Shown here: piece after piece, positions 34,194 to 34,226 of the stretch
Numbering within the stretch: the first letter of the stretch is position 1
Layout: each line of letters begins with the position of its first letter
Assembly: GCA_028284635.1 (NCBI GenBank)
Contig: JANQRJ010000008.1
Coordinates: forward strand, 1-34,226
Direction: 5' to 3'
From: Pelagicoccus sp.
Lineage (GTDB): Bacteria > Verrucomicrobiota > Verrucomicrobiia > Opitutales > Opitutaceae
Length of the DNA: 34,226 bases
The notes under the pieces: model-generated
Databases searched by the model: none
Told to the model about the DNA's origin: nothing
The model's input: only the letters and a program-made list of their open reading frames with translations
Translations under genes and position numbers: made by a program

Positions 34194-34226
34194 CACTCTT
34201 CTCAGGCTTTTTTGAAACAGTTAGGT

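Larger units (their letters stand above)
33770..34226. other. Gene-free repeat tail
   Basis: No credible open frame. It holds the inverted repeats listed separately and an AT-rich stretch (34000-34110) between them. The window ends at 34226. Confidence 0.7.

Overview
The window looks like a chromosomal segment of a free-living, Gram-negative heterotroph, most likely Verrucomicrobiota of the Opitutia/Pelagicoccus type. This placement is inferred from three things: topoisomerase IV subunits of the Bacteroidetes/Verrucomicrobia style, a SusC-like TonB receptor with an N-terminal carboxypeptidase-regulatory-like domain, and intergenic regions packed with GTAG-headed hairpins. I see no rRNA, tRNA, prophage, transposase or CRISPR array. 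Almost all long antisense reading frames are shadows of GC-rich genes.

Layout. Positions 1-3000 hold a LamG+VanZ membrane protein, a SlyD-type FKBP isomerase and a YgjP/SprT-like metallopeptidase, all on the plus strand. On the minus strand, 3135-7660 holds parE, parC and a small unknown protein with a perfect ribosome binding site. From 7789 on the plus strand come an HTH+metallo-beta-lactamase fusion, then gcvT and gcvH of the glycine cleavage system (gcvP is absent). A hypothetical gene (10487-11131, minus) precedes almost 1 kb of repeats. The minus-strand pair 12121-16036 is a beta-propeller phytase-like protein and a TonB-dependent receptor, probably one uptake locus for phosphate esters. 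Plus-strand genes follow: a methyltransferase, a DAHP synthase, an inositol-monophosphatase-family enzyme, and a complete tripartite RND efflux operon (19979-25562).

From 25563 to 28024 lies the most rearranged part. A small two-gene module (40 aa and 174 aa, overlapping) sits between two near-identical copies of a block of several hundred bases. The left copy carries a broken fragment of the neighbouring mocA. Next comes a molybdenum hydroxylase locus: mocA and xdhC (cofactor maturation, minus strand) diverge from a two-subunit, Tat-exported IorAB-type aldehyde/heterocycle oxidoreductase (29427-32203, plus strand). The window ends with an alpha/beta hydrolase with an extra C-terminal domain and a gene-free repeat tail.

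The most striking layer is not coding. At least five sequence-unrelated families of short imperfect palindromes, each preceded by GTAG and usually arranged as inverted pairs, fill the gaps between genes. This is the hallmark of REP/BIME elements moved by RAYT (Y1, HUH) transposases. In two places the elements are linked to duplicated 3' ends of host genes: an inverted copy of the end of the inositol-phosphatase gene, and repeated copies of a 15-bp motif at the phytase stop codon.
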